This document shows positions 46,601 through 50,021 of a stretch of DNA of 50,021 nt, one piece after another (within the stretch, counting starts at the first letter, position 1; every line of letters begins with the position of its first letter). This DNA comes from Phoronis australis (taxonomy: Eukaryota; Phoronida; Phoronidae). Below the pieces are notes generated by a model. That model worked only from the letters and a program-made list of their open reading frames with translations, did no database searches and had not been told where the DNA came from. A program made the translations under genes and the position numbers. The stretch lies in NCBI GenBank assembly GCA_002633005.1, contig NMRA01000995.1, positions 25,971 to 75,991 of the forward strand, given 5' to 3'.

Positions 46601-48643
46601 TTTCGTTTCATATTATTGCTTTGATTCTTCCTGAACTCGTTTTTAGCAACTAAACCAATGCCATCCAGGCCTGGACGGCTTCCACGTTTAGACGTTTTGC
46701 CAGAGTGCAGACGATCAGTAGTATCACGTGACAACTTATTCAGAAACTGCAGGGCACGTTCAGAGAATCGAAAGGATTTGACCGCGAGCGTCATCTGTGC
46801 ACGCTGCATCACACTCGTTCTATTTTCCTTTCGGTGCTCATTAGAAGACGGGAGTTTCTTTGACGACCACAGGGCTTTTTCGACGGTTTTTAGGCTTGTG
46901 TTGGGGTTCGTTACTTTGGAGTAAATGTCGAACAGACATTCTTAGGATCTACTTGCCTGTGCGGCTAGCTTTTTAACTTGCCCATCGGGCAAGTACTTGT
47001 CAAATTCCACTTGCCCGACGCAAAATCTACATGTACACGGGCAATCGGGCAACCGTTAGTGTTGAGCCCTGGTCCTTATTCGGTGGCCATTTTTGCTAAA
47101 AAATAAAGGCTGTCATAAAACCATAAAAGCTGGGTTATTTTGAAGTACGATAATTCCAGGTTTGTAATCTCATTTCGCACAAGAACCACCGAATAAAATT
47201 TCATGGCCTGATGTGTCACAGTTGTATAAAAGGGTTTGTGCACTACAACTTGCAGTCACAACCCACATCTATCAGAATCCAAAATATTCATAAGGCAGCT
47301 ATTATTAAATTTGAAGAAGTATGACATACCAAAGTAAGAAAAATCATTGTCGTGATGATCTGGTTGTTCTAGATGAGGCATTACATATCTTAACACAGTA
47401 CAATGAGTTTTTTTCTCTTACAATATGACTCTTACAAAAAGAAAACGATAAGTAACTACTTTTTCAAAAACTATATTGGTGCTATTTGCCCAGTTTTCAA
47501 TACATTCACCAGTTGTTTGAAATAAAGCAATGCTGGGTCCAGTGTTCAAATTGTATACAATAAACAAATGGTATTGGTCAGTGTATACACTATGTAATTT
47601 CATACACTCAATCAACATAAAATTTTCACTAATTACAAAAGTCTCGGGTGGTCTGAGCACCTGCCTTTGCAACTTTACAGTCACATGGCGTATCTTAAAT
47701 AAGATAGTTAGGAGGTATAAAGGATAATTACTATCCACACCAGCTGATTCTTCTTAATTTGAATTACTTCTGCAAAAGTGTGCAGTGCTGGCGGATAACA
47801 TTGCCAAGAAAAAAATACTGTGATTGAATTTTCCTTTACATTTACACAACGTAGTTGTCATCCACAGGTAGCGCAATAATACGACCACATTCAAACGCAA
47901 GTTCATCGAGTTCTAAACATATGTTGATATTACGACTGCATATTGGAAGTTGGGAGAAGTATCAACACTGCAAGATTAAGATAAAAATAGTCATTTTATA
48001 TCTCCTAACTGAAACCGACCCACATATGTGAGTGTTTATAAGGAAAAAAGAAGTACCTTGGGAGGTGTATTTGTTACCATTACCCAATATAACGAAATGA
48101 AACCGGTTCCGATAGTTTGTTGTGATGTATGTACGCAAACTCGTGGAAGAACATGCACTTCATAAAAAATCGGAAAAACAAAAGAAACTGGCCAGTAGGT
48201 GACGCTATATTTCATGTCGCCGAAAGCATATGCACAAGAATCCAAAAGATTCTGCCACAATTTTAGTAGAATAACACCGCTAGAACGACAATTTTTCCCC
48301 AACACCGGTAAACATTTAAGTTTACCCAGGGACTAGTGTAGTATTTAATGACACTAATTTTCCCCACATTTTATTTGGCGCAAAGCTGAATATTCAGCAT
48401 ATAGCCCAAGGCTAACTCAGTACTGTGGCCGTGTAGGGCCTGTGGCCTGTGCCCGTGGCTGTGCCAGTGGCAGTGGAGTGTGGCTCTGGATGCTGAGCCC
48501 GTGCATAGTTTCTGAGCTAGTTAGCTGGTACAATTAAACAAATCAGAACGGATCACAACCAAGCTTACCAACGATTAGTTTTACAAAAAACTTACCGCTT
48601 CTTCAGCTCTTCTTTGAAACTCCAACAAAACTTTATCAGCCAT
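1528..48643 (-). CDS. RARS1: Arginyl-tRNA synthetase, cytosolic (11 exons visible, 3' end outside window)
   Basis: The gene product charges tRNA-Arg with arginine using ATP, in the cytosol, and in animals usually sits in the multi-synthetase complex. Joining the eleven exons listed separately gives about 490 residues that align end to end with human RARS1. They comprise an N-terminal coiled coil (about 1-65), the Add1 tRNA D-loop binding domain (about 78-190), and the class I Rossmann catalytic domain with [17 protein letters not shown] (HIGH signature HVGH at 213-216), [14 protein letters not shown] and [13 protein letters not shown]. The segment [16 protein letters not shown] occupies the KMSKS-equivalent position. 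Every junction has GT donor and AG acceptor and a consistent phase. The human protein is 660 residues, so the anticodon-binding C-terminal domain lies beyond base 1. Intron 10 is about 31.9 kb and holds another gene. Exon 10 is present twice, probably an assembly artefact. Identification rests on residue-level recall of the human protein and is very secure. Confidence 0.96.
1634..6725. other. RARS1 intron 10, segment without recognisable gene
   Basis: AT-rich intronic DNA. The only long frame (plus strand, 4314-4727) begins at a TTG and has its first ATG at 4449, leaving 92 residues without recognisable similarity. The patch around 4240-4740 is visibly richer in CG dinucleotides than its surroundings. 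A CCCCT tandem tract sits at 5668-5690. I see nothing else supportable. Confidence 0.5.
6740..7130 (+). repeat. CTCF-motif repeat, single unit
   Basis: It contains a perfect CCACTAGGGGGCAC at 6926-6939. It is followed by the family tail (CCCATCCATGAAAGGAAC, TTTTGGAGAAAGAGCAGTGG, ATGGACACCAGGGATG), the same order as in 29099-29270. Confidence 0.7.
7954..8447 (+). mobile_element. hAT-like miniature element, family A, complete copy
   Basis: The left end CAGGGCTTGGAATGACCAAT at 7954 and the right end ATTCCAAGCCTTG finishing at 8447 form an imperfect inverted repeat of about 12 bp. The 494-bp body has no transposase. The right third is rich in CGCGGAAA/TTTCCGCG. Flanking 8-mers TAGAGCTT and TATAATTC agree at only four positions, so the target duplication is decayed or absent. 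Confidence 0.72.
8787..9828 (+). mobile_element. TA-flanked element with GGGCGGTTAA arrays, family B, copy 1
   Basis: It starts GCGTAAACGTTCGGGTTAAC after TA and ends near CGAAACGG before TA at 9829-9830. Near both ends it has multiple units such as GGGCGGTTAACCGAGCAGTG. The central part (about 9460-9690) matches 22690-22940. The right end has lost the last terminal units seen in copy 3. Two frames in the middle encode nothing recognisable, so it is non-autonomous. Confidence 0.72.
9990..12960. other. RARS1 intron 10 segment, mostly unique AT-rich DNA
   Basis: There is a decayed CTCF-repeat unit around 10620-10825 (TCACTAGGCGACAA near 10688). Otherwise no coding, RNA or element signature was found. 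Confidence 0.45.
12960..13419 (+). promoter_or_regulatory. Upstream/5' leader region of the receptor gene
   Basis: The sequence just before the receptor ATG contains a pyrimidine-rich AG (TTTTTACAG at 13344-13352) that could be a splice acceptor joining a non-coding 5' exon. It also contains a short ATG-initiated frame ending at 13311 that would act as an upstream ORF if transcribed. There is no clear TATA box. The transcription start is not determinable from sequence. Confidence 0.3.
13420..14955 (+). CDS. Orphan rhodopsin-like seven-transmembrane receptor, intronless
   Basis: An uninterrupted 511-residue protein. I chose the ATG at 13420 because an in-frame TAA lies at 13363, it is the first ATG after that, and a purine is at -3. 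The N-terminus is short with two N-glycosylation sites (N8, N12) and no signal peptide. Hydrophobic helices lie at about 23-50 (with GNVCIL, the class A TM1 Asn at 42), 61-82, 104-126, 137-160, 183-208, 421-447 (FLFFLPYP) and 459-481. C100 and C173 can form the TM3-ECL2 disulfide. The third cytoplasmic loop is very long (about 212 residues), rich in Gln, Ser and His, with possible kinase sites (RRHT). DRY is replaced by GVKK and NPxxY by AIPYVDM, and the TM2 Asp is absent, so G-protein coupling may be atypical. The tail has Cys 499, 504 and 507 for possible palmitoylation. I do not recognise the subfamily or ligand. The gene lies within RARS1 intron 10 on the opposite strand. Confidence 0.82.
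   Translation: MSTVSVENVTFNASRPTGIATPINILALGMLSTSCLVGVVGNVCILVALATDWHLKKRKFFMEIVLCAIGLAACIVWVPFQIQRLDHRRHFTTDADHMTCLINSFVHTTFSIASALFISLLGVKKMVQLHSLSTKLQVYVEVIGTVSAIAISLLFGILSVTNGKEDWLIYITCMHRPPAHTAEGIILSTFYCVLLASIMTIQLYSLCAKKESGTSQRTGKYGQDNTPSNNGSVACVSHTEASSQVFEIRQPDNLQIPQFEQVLNDGLPPIERAVTPRLIYVQGNGIADQQLGQTQKNHQKKSFRKQLSVRRHTVAKVDSGKVQSEHDYKYIRKYSVDPAALMNQLENPKMHGGNYPFFTQQSSLSKQSVNQDHQHQHQDDSPSEELQQVAISNCTSIEALSTSQHTVSETDDHQLSYHYYRSLVRYTIFIAISFLFFLPYPIVSAHGYLMDAATYWDSATVTMAACMVPNIVFSLAIPYVDMRIGRSISKLHKRWMNFCSRTQCRKCSDKK
14951..15000 (+). terminator. Candidate poly(A) signals of the receptor gene
   Basis: AATAAA overlaps the stop codon at 14951-14956, and an ATTAAA variant lies about 35 bases further on. 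The downstream one is the more usual spacing for a short 3' UTR. It is sequence evidence only. Confidence 0.35.
15243..15631. repeat. Allelic duplicate, copy 1 (with insertion)
   Basis: It is nearly identical to 15941-16329, with about five substitutions noticed in 389 bases. At 15631 the similarity stops where a family B element begins. The single n at 15937 separates the two copies. I interpret this as two haplotypes of the same place joined in tandem. Confidence 0.8.
15632..15936 (-). mobile_element. Family B element, copy 2, truncated at an assembly join
   Basis: It begins CCGTAATCGTTCGGGTTAAC directly after TA (15630-15631), followed by CCGCCCA-rich tandem units (reverse of copy 3's right end), then the family core, and stops at the n. 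Compared with 21787-23115 it is in the opposite orientation. Confidence 0.78.
15941..16329. repeat. Allelic duplicate, copy 2 (empty site)
   Basis: At the point where copy 1 has the family B insertion after CCAATA, this copy reads CCAATAAGTAAAAATC without interruption. It therefore behaves as the unoccupied TA target site. Confidence 0.75.
16330..17220. other. RARS1 intron 10 segment, nothing recognised
   Basis: AT-rich DNA with short homopolymers and no supportable feature. Confidence 0.4.
17231..17561 (+). repeat. Tandem duplication of a dispersed repeat unit (171 + 160 bp)
   Basis: Units 17231-17401 and 17402-17561 share ACATTCATA at the start, AAACTGTTGCAATTTTCT in the middle and CTTACAAAACC at the end. 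The first unit has extra TTTTG steps. A diverged relative lies at about 42605-42760 in RARS1 intron 3. Confidence 0.75.
17562..19680. other. RARS1 intron 10 segment, nothing recognised
   Basis: No long conserved frames, RNA gene or element ends seen. The ORFs present are short and lack codon-level signs of coding. Confidence 0.4.
19683..20401 (+). mobile_element. Family C element, rearranged copy
   Basis: Bases 20200-20401 match the right end of the large element at 29312-29523, ending TTATTAGGGCGAATACAG before TA. Bases 20041-20110 match 26430-26520 in the same orientation. Bases 19683-20035, however, match 25470-25810 in the reverse orientation, and no left terminus is found. The copy therefore looks internally inverted at its left end. 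Confidence 0.65.
19714..19923 (-). pseudogene. Family C reading-frame remnant
   Basis: The minus strand encodes [20 protein letters not shown] followed by [11 protein letters not shown]. It parallels [31 protein letters not shown] at 25568-25996. Conservation of the protein reading between two diverged copies suggests a once-functional element protein or exon. The domain is not recognised. Confidence 0.4.
20402..21784. other. RARS1 intron 10 segment, nothing recognised
   Basis: No supportable gene or element termini between the family C and family B copies. Confidence 0.4.
21787..23115 (+). mobile_element. Family B element, copy 3, complete with TIRs and TA duplication
   Basis: The left end CCGTAATCGTTCGGGTTAAC and the right end GTTAACCCGGACGATTACGG are inverted repeats matching at about 22 of 24 positions, with TA on both sides (21785-21786 and 23116-23117). 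Within about 170 bases of each end are repeated GGGCGGTTAACCGAGCAGTG-type units containing the palindrome GGTTAACC. The 1329-bp body has no recognisable transposase. TA targets and CCGTA-type ends suggest a non-autonomous Tc1/mariner-pogo-like element; the superfamily is inferred. Confidence 0.82.
23118..25358. other. RARS1 intron 10 segment, nothing recognised
   Basis: Unique-looking intronic DNA with no supportable feature. Confidence 0.4.
25568..25996 (+). CDS. Element-associated ORF, 142 residues, unknown function
   Basis: ATG at 25568; stop at 25994-25996. Residues 8-65 resemble a frame in the rearranged copy at 19714-19923, including [17 protein letters not shown]. The remaining part ([20 protein letters not shown]) has no partner in this window. 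It is basic, with no membrane segment and no transposase catalytic motif that I can see. It may be an exon of a family C protein or a captured fragment. Confidence 0.35.
   Translation: MSLVAMSSLEYTLQTSAVLQKERKSFVDLARDVSYYGQAFQNRRSILVKRIVLYLSLTDLLLQQESKFLCIRENRKSKTNKNMLLTFVKSMWPGSARCIQVSKISLWELSIHERGCIASARTKYRHLFPKVFNTVKKHSRYF
27121..27151 (+). mobile_element. Family A left end running into the assembly gap
   Basis: CATGGCTTGGAATGACTAAT then GACAAAAAATG matches the left ends at 7954 and 43355 apart from a few substitutions. The body is hidden by unknown bases. Confidence 0.6.
27152..27384. other. Assembly gap (233 n)
   Basis: A run of unknown bases. Apparent reading frames through it carry no information. 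Confidence 1.
27391..27807 (+). repeat. Interrupted direct duplication
   Basis: CATGTGACTAGCGAAGAAAT plus about 50 further bases occurs at 27403 and again at 27512. AAACTCTATCTAAAGTG followed by TAGTTTGGCAA occurs at about 27472 and again at about 27779. Between lies a segment with ATGGCGCAACATG. A repeated unit of about 110 bases seems to have been duplicated and then interrupted. Confidence 0.6.
28159..28344. promoter_or_regulatory. Cluster of NRF1-like and YY1-like motifs in repeat DNA
   Basis: GCGCATGCGC at 28159-28168 is the NRF1 palindrome core. CCGCCATCTT at 28183-28192 and CCGCCATTTTG at 28334-28344 are reverse complements of YY1-type AAGATGGCGG and CAAAATGGCGG. These match vertebrate consensus cores; binding in this species is not shown. 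Confidence 0.4.
28540..29290 (+). repeat. CTCF-motif repeat array (best preserved copy)
   Basis: Five motifs in one orientation: CCACTAGGTGGCAC at 28557 and CCACTAGGGGGCAC at 28692 (both perfect to CCASYAGRKGGCRS), then one-mismatch versions at 28817, 28964 and 29099. Spacings are 135, 125, 147 and 135 bases. Two alternating contexts, AAAAATGG-motif-AAAC and AAATTG-motif-ACC, suggest a higher-order unit of two. The end contains GACGGACGGATGG and ATAAATATGTGGGAGCAT. Confidence 0.8.
29560..30065. mobile_element. Family F-like miniature element, diverged
   Basis: It contains the family F internal string (GTACTTGAGCACAGACTACC, ACTTATCTTGAGTTCGCAC) and a right end TTTTGAGTTCGATTTGGAC followed by ACAGATTAGACC, as in 40119-40538. 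The left boundary is uncertain. Confidence 0.45.
30391..30470 (+). repeat. tRNA-like sequence (tRNA pseudogene or tRNA-derived SINE head)
   Basis: GGCAGAGTGGCCTAATAG resembles an A box, and GGTCCTGGGTTCAAATCCCA contains an excellent B box (GGTTCAAATCC) with four of five T-stem pairs. The anticodon arm does not fold properly and no clean acceptor stem is visible, so a functional tRNA is unlikely. Confidence 0.45.
30470..33120. other. RARS1 intron 10 segment close to exon 10, nothing recognised
   Basis: AT-rich intron with no long frames or element ends supported. Confidence 0.4.
33125..33884. repeat. RARS1: Tandem allelic duplicate, copy 1 (contains RARS1 exon 10 copy)
   Basis: About 760 bases almost identical to 33886-34628. 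Differences are scattered substitutions, a short indel near 33470 (ATGTATAATG) and a longer G run at 33653-33663. Confidence 0.85.
33486..33595 (-). CDS. RARS1: RARS1 exon 10, second copy (probable allelic duplicate)
   Basis: The peptide and both splice sites are the same as at 34234-34343. The flanking 743-760 bases on both sides are also duplicated, and a single n sits at the junction (33885). Splicing both exons in series would duplicate 36 residues of the catalytic core and break the reading frame phase (110 bases each), so only one can be used in an mRNA. I read it as the second haplotype placed in tandem by the assembler. Confidence 0.85.
33886..34628. repeat. RARS1: Tandem allelic duplicate, copy 2 (contains RARS1 exon 10 copy)
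   Basis: It follows the single n at 33885. It carries exon 10 at 34234-34343. The exon differs from copy 1 by one synonymous base. Confidence 0.85.
34234..34343 (-). CDS. RARS1: RARS1 exon 10, copy nearest exon 9
   Basis: The exon is 36 codons plus two bases: [20 protein letters not shown], then [16 protein letters not shown], then AA of a split lysine codon, bounded by CTCACCAG and GTGAGT. It leads into the KMSKS-equivalent loop. A nearly identical exon lies about 750 bases downstream in the gene (33486-33595). The two copies encode the same peptide and differ by one synonymous base (GGT versus GGG). Confidence 0.93.
34629..35113. other. RARS1: RARS1 intron 9, no recognised content
   Basis: Ordinary AT-rich intron between exon 10 and exon 9. 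The other introns at 35293-36243, 36352-37738 and 37869-38619 are similar, with no element ends that I could support. Confidence 0.5.
35114..35292 (-). CDS. RARS1: RARS1 exon 9 (catalytic core, second half)
   Basis: Two bases plus 59 codons: [40 protein letters not shown] and on to LIYVVDAGQ. The conserved KSDGGxTYDTSD segment contributes to the arginine site. The donor is CAG/GTATG. Human has the same layout (VDNGQ for VDAGQ). Confidence 0.97.
36244..36351 (-). CDS. RARS1: RARS1 exon 8
   Basis: Two bases, 35 codons and one base: [20 protein letters not shown] followed by [15 protein letters not shown]. It contains the conserved [12 protein letters not shown] segment. The acceptor is TGTTTGCAG. 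The donor is a weak GTATTT, but the phase joins correctly to exon 9 to give [15 protein letters not shown]. Confidence 0.94.
37739..37868 (-). CDS. RARS1: RARS1 exon 7 (connective peptide region)
   Basis: The exon is 43 codons plus one base: [20 protein letters not shown], then [20 protein letters not shown], then SRM. The human equivalent is [17 protein letters not shown] and so on. The acceptor is CGTTGAAG and the donor GTGAGT. The glutamate codon following Met is split with exon 8. Confidence 0.95.
38620..38803 (-). CDS. RARS1: RARS1 exon 6 (catalytic core)
   Basis: One base plus 61 codons, starting [18 protein letters not shown] and ending [12 protein letters not shown], with the near-invariant [17 protein letters not shown] that forms the arginine and ATP pocket. 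The donor is AAG/GTGAGT. Near-identity with the human sequence makes the assignment certain. Confidence 0.97.
38950..39060 (+). repeat. GGACGCCC hairpin and direct repeats
   Basis: GGGCGTCCATTTGGACGCCC forms an 8-bp stem with a 4-base loop, and CATTTGGACGCCCTG recurs about 45 bases later. It lies in RARS1 intron 5 beside the Harbinger fragment. Confidence 0.6.
39184..39462 (-). pseudogene. PIF/Harbinger transposase N-terminal fragment
   Basis: Reading the minus strand from ATG at 39462, [20 protein letters not shown] is followed by [20 protein letters not shown] and FKKR, then an n. The arginine cluster followed by FRxRxNxxEFYDExDFxxR is characteristic of the N-terminus of HARBI1-like transposases. 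The continuation beyond the n does not look like the family, and the DDE catalytic core is absent. It is a dead remnant in RARS1 intron 5, in the same orientation as RARS1. Confidence 0.55.
39474..39718. repeat. Cluster of AAACCTGGTTTAA-type direct and inverted repeats
   Basis: Multiple copies of AAACCTGG, AAACCAGG and GTTTAA in both orientations, plus TTAAACCACCTTTATGAAAT at 39629 and again at about 39699. Its position immediately beside the Harbinger start codon suggests the subterminal region of that element. Confidence 0.55.
40119..40538 (+). mobile_element. Family F miniature element, RARS1 intron 5
   Basis: The left TGGGCCTAGGGTCTACTC and the right AGACCTGAGGCCCA are inverted repeats. 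The interior shares GTGTACTCGAGCACAGAATA with 49313 onward. There is no coding capacity of note. Confidence 0.68.
41146..41324 (-). CDS. RARS1: RARS1 exon 5 (end of Add1, start of catalytic domain, HIGH motif)
   Basis: The exon is 59 codons plus two bases, from [16 protein letters not shown] to [14 protein letters not shown], ending AG before a GTTTGT donor. It contains the HIGH signature as HVGH, which binds ATP in class I synthetases. The arginine after HVGHL is split across intron 5. The linker [14 protein letters not shown] is more basic than in human. Confidence 0.96.
42299..42388 (-). CDS. RARS1: RARS1 exon 4 (Add1 domain)
   Basis: Thirty codons, phase 0 at both ends, between acceptor TTTTTGCAG and donor AAG/GTATG. 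The peptide starts [18 protein letters not shown] and ends PQNALIEK. It corresponds to the human region LKTKEQKVNPREIAENI, so the exon order is preserved. Confidence 0.93.
42500..44300. other. RARS1: RARS1 intron 3, repeat-bearing
   Basis: It holds a diverged copy of the 17231-type repeat (about 42605-42760), a family A element (43355-43606) and a GA run at 43965-43977. Otherwise unremarkable. Confidence 0.5.
43355..43606 (+). mobile_element. Family A miniature element with a different core
   Basis: The left end AGGGCTTGGAATGACCAATG matches 7954 onward, and the right end AAAATTCCAAGCCCTG is its inverted partner. The 252-bp core is built of AGAGGAAA/AAAGTGGAAA motifs instead of CGCGGAAA. There is no convincing target duplication. 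Confidence 0.7.
44349..44537 (-). CDS. RARS1: RARS1 exon 3 (start of Add1 domain, internal Met)
   Basis: There are 63 codons, phase 0 at both ends (acceptor CATCCACAG, donor GTAGGT). The peptide runs from [16 protein letters not shown] to [14 protein letters not shown], and FGDYQCNS is a highly conserved ArgRS Add1 motif. The Met in GENMVS (residue 78) aligns with human Met73, the start of the shorter non-complexed isoform. Confidence 0.95.
44807..44953 (-). CDS. RARS1: RARS1 exon 2 (leucine-zipper-like N-terminal extension)
   Basis: The acceptor TTTCTAG and donor CAG/GTATG bound 49 codons in phase 0. The peptide begins [18 protein letters not shown] and ends [19 protein letters not shown] plus QQ. 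It aligns with the human stretch containing ENLKLKYRLNILR. It is rich in Glu, Lys and Leu with heptad-like spacing. In mammals this extension binds the AIMP1 scaffold of the multi-synthetase complex, so its presence suggests the complexed long form exists in this animal. Confidence 0.9.
45709..47071 (+). mobile_element. hAT-like element, 1363 bp, 5-bp target duplication
   Basis: The ends CAGGGCTCAACATTAAC and, inward from the right, CAGGGCTCAACACTAAC differ at one position in 17. Both sides carry GTCCT (45704-45708, 47072-47076). Inside each terminus are palindromes: ACTTGCCCGAAGGGCAAGT at the left and ACTTGCCCATCGGGCAAGT at the right. CAGGG ends with a 5-bp duplication fit the hAT5 group. 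A minus-strand frame at 46441-46812 is unidentified; no transposase core is visible, so it is probably non-autonomous. It lies in RARS1 intron 1. Confidence 0.8.
47077..48595. other. RARS1: RARS1 intron 1, promoter-proximal part
   Basis: It contains a decayed CTCF-type motif CCAGTAGGTGACGC at 48192-48205 (one mismatch to the core) and a TGGCCGTG-rich low-complexity patch at 48420-48500. No other features. Confidence 0.45.
48596..48643 (-). CDS. RARS1: RARS1 coding exon 1 (start codon)
   Basis: ATG is at 48643-48641. The exon encodes [16 protein letters not shown] in exactly 16 codons and ends in phase 0 at a GTAAG donor. It is short and charged, as expected for the beginning of the N-terminal coiled coil of animal cytosolic ArgRS. 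The next exon follows after a 3642-base intron. Confidence 0.85.
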
Positions 48644-49012
48644 CGAGACAGTTTAACTGGTGCTTCGATCAACGTGTGCCGGTAGATTCCTTCTGCTAAT
48701 AAAAATATGTGATCGCTCTCTTTCTGATGCAATACTTAGTTTGTCAGAATCATAAATTTGGATTTCGTGTGAATCTACAGTAGTTTCAGAATCGGTTCTT
48801 ATCTGGGATATGGATTATGTGACACAAGTCGCGTTATCTATTCTAGTACTTTTTTTTATTGTTTTAGGGAAGCCAAAGCCGCTTACGATTATCAAAATTG
48901 CTGCTGTGTCGGTGAACTTGCTGCGCGTGAACTTGGAATTCTGCTTCATCTCAAGATCGGGTATGCGTGAACTTCGAATACCACTATGAAAGTTCACTCA
49001 ATATAATCCAGC
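48644..49012 (-). promoter_or_regulatory. RARS1: Presumed RARS1 5' UTR and promoter region
   Basis: This is the DNA directly upstream of the RARS1 start codon. There is no clear TATA box at a usual distance. A family F element begins about 370 bases upstream of the ATG. A GC-rich patch further out (49545-49600, with CGGCGGCGGCGGG) may be part of a CpG-rich promoter. The transcription start is unknown. Confidence 0.35.
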
Positions 49013-49438
49013 TGGGCCCGGTCTCTAATCTTTGTACTCGAAACGAACTCGAAACTATTTTCGGCAATTTCTCTGCTCCTTTTGTGCGAACTTAAGATAA
49101 TTGGTTATCAGACTGTGCTCGAATACATTATAGTTTATGCATAGGAGTTTCTAGTTCAAGTTTGCCTTGAAGCTGACCCTCATATTCGTGCTACAACTCG
49201 AGTAAAAAAGACTCCGAAATTTCGAGTTCAAACTCGAACTTATTATTTTCAGTTGATATTGGCCGGGTTTACAAACTGTGAATTAAGGGCAATAAGATTA
49301 TCTACGTAAGTTATTGTGTACTCGAGCAAAGAATAATAGACACTTATCTTGATTTCGCCCAAGTACACCATAACGGAAAATCATTGTCAAACCTACTGAA
49401 TTTCGAGTTCCATTTTCGAGTAATGGAGACCGGGCCCC
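49013..49438 (+). mobile_element. Family F miniature element upstream of RARS1
   Basis: Perfect 12-bp inverted termini GGGCCCGGTCTC (49014-49025) and GAGACCGGGCCC (49426-49437). The interior is rich in ACTCGAA/TTCGAGTT strings. It is related to 40119-40538. Confidence 0.75.
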
Positions 49439-49439
49439 G

Positions 49440-49770
49440 AGGTCTACGCGTCTTTGAAAAACTGAACTGCACTAAACCAAATTACTTATTAATAAAACAA
49501 TTCAATTGCATTGTCACATGGCTACTAATCGGCTATCACGGAACGTCTTTACGGCCGGCCGCGCAATAGCTCTCCGCCCCGGCGGCGGCGGGAAGGCTAT
49601 ATCGGCACGTTTTCCAGTGCGACGGCGATGCATGTAGTACGTGCTCAGGGGCCCTCAAACGGGGTAAATCAACTCTACTGCCGGCTAGCTATCAAGTGAA
49701 AACCGGCCTCCGCCGTCGGTTTTAAGGTCACGCCGGCTGACCCCGCCGAGTGCCATAGCCTACCCGGGTG
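49440..49770. other. GC-rich intergenic patch
   Basis: GGCCGGCCGCGC, a CGG-repeat stretch and several CCGGC strings near 49550-49740. It could be a CpG-rich regulatory patch or part of another repeat. No coding frame is supported. Confidence 0.35.
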
Positions 49771-49774
49771 AGAA

Positions 49775-50021
49775 TTTTACACGTTTGACACGCTTTTGAG
49801 CGTGTCAAACGTGTAAAAAAACGTGTAATACGTGTCAAAATTGCCACGTTAACGTGTAAAACGTGTAAAAACATGACACGCTAGCGTGTCAAACGTGTAA
49901 AATTTGCCACGTTACCGTGTCAAACGTGTAAAATTTGCCACGTTAGCGTGTCAAACGTGTAAAATTTGCCACGTTAGCGTGTCAAACGTGTAAAATTTGC
50001 CACGTTAGCGTGTCAAACGTG
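49775..50021 (+). repeat. 31-bp minisatellite with palindromic start, continues past window
   Basis: The unit is GTGTCAAACGTGTAAAATTT followed by GCCACGTTAGC, repeated with few changes to the right edge. It is preceded by an inverted pair with 20-base arms (49775-49794 and 49799-49818) around a 4-base loop, made from the same TCAAACGTGTAAAA words. Confidence 0.9.

Noticed and set aside
46441-46812. 123-residue minus-strand frame in the hAT-like element as a transposase
   Set aside because: No zinc-finger, DDE or hAT C-terminal dimerisation motif was visible; left unassigned.

Overview
This is animal nuclear DNA: AT-rich, intron-dominated and crowded with small terminal-inverted-repeat (TIR) DNA transposons. 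The protein-coding content is one multi-exon housekeeping gene and one intronless receptor gene. Single-n joins flanked by near-identical duplicated sequence look like unmerged alleles of a highly heterozygous marine invertebrate. A deuterostome such as a hemichordate, echinoderm or lancelet is plausible, but the species cannot be fixed from the sequence.

The backbone is the gene for cytosolic arginyl-tRNA synthetase (RARS1) on the minus strand. The start codon is at 48643. Eleven consecutive coding exons can be read with matching phases and GT-AG borders: 48596-48643, 44807-44953, 44349-44537, 42299-42388, 41146-41324, 38620-38803, 37739-37868, 36244-36351, 35114-35292, 34234-34343 (second copy 33486-33595) and 1528-1633. 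They encode about 490 residues. Relative to the human protein, about 170 C-terminal residues remain, and these must lie beyond base 1 of the window.

Intron 10 runs from about 33.5 kb down to 1.6 kb, roughly 31.9 kb, while the other introns are 0.27-3.6 kb. It contains a complete intronless seven-transmembrane receptor gene on the plus strand (13420-14955, 511 residues), a 233-base assembly gap (27152-27384) and most of the mobile elements.

The mobile DNA falls into recognisable families. (A) hAT-like miniature elements with CAGGGCTTGGAAT ends (1-324, 7954-8447, 27121 into the gap, 43355-43606). (B) TA-flanked elements with arrays of GGGCGGTTAA near their ends (8787-9828, 15632-15936, 21787-23115). 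(C) TA-flanked elements with CNGTATTCGCCCTAATAA ends (25361-29523, and a rearranged one at 19683-20401) carrying a conserved reading-frame remnant. (D) A hAT-like 1.36 kb element with a 5-bp target duplication (45709-47071). (E) A PIF/Harbinger transposase fragment (39184-39462). (F) GGGCCCGGTCTC-ended miniature elements (49013-49438, 40119-40538, probably 29560-30065). There is also a dispersed repeat carrying regularly spaced CTCF-like core motifs (364-816, 6926, 28557-29112), and a 31-bp minisatellite runs off the right end.

The most interesting points are the nested receptor gene, the repeat-borne array of CTCF-type motifs, an apparent insertion/empty-site allele pair for family B, and the conserved internal methionine in the synthetase that matches the start of the short human isoform.
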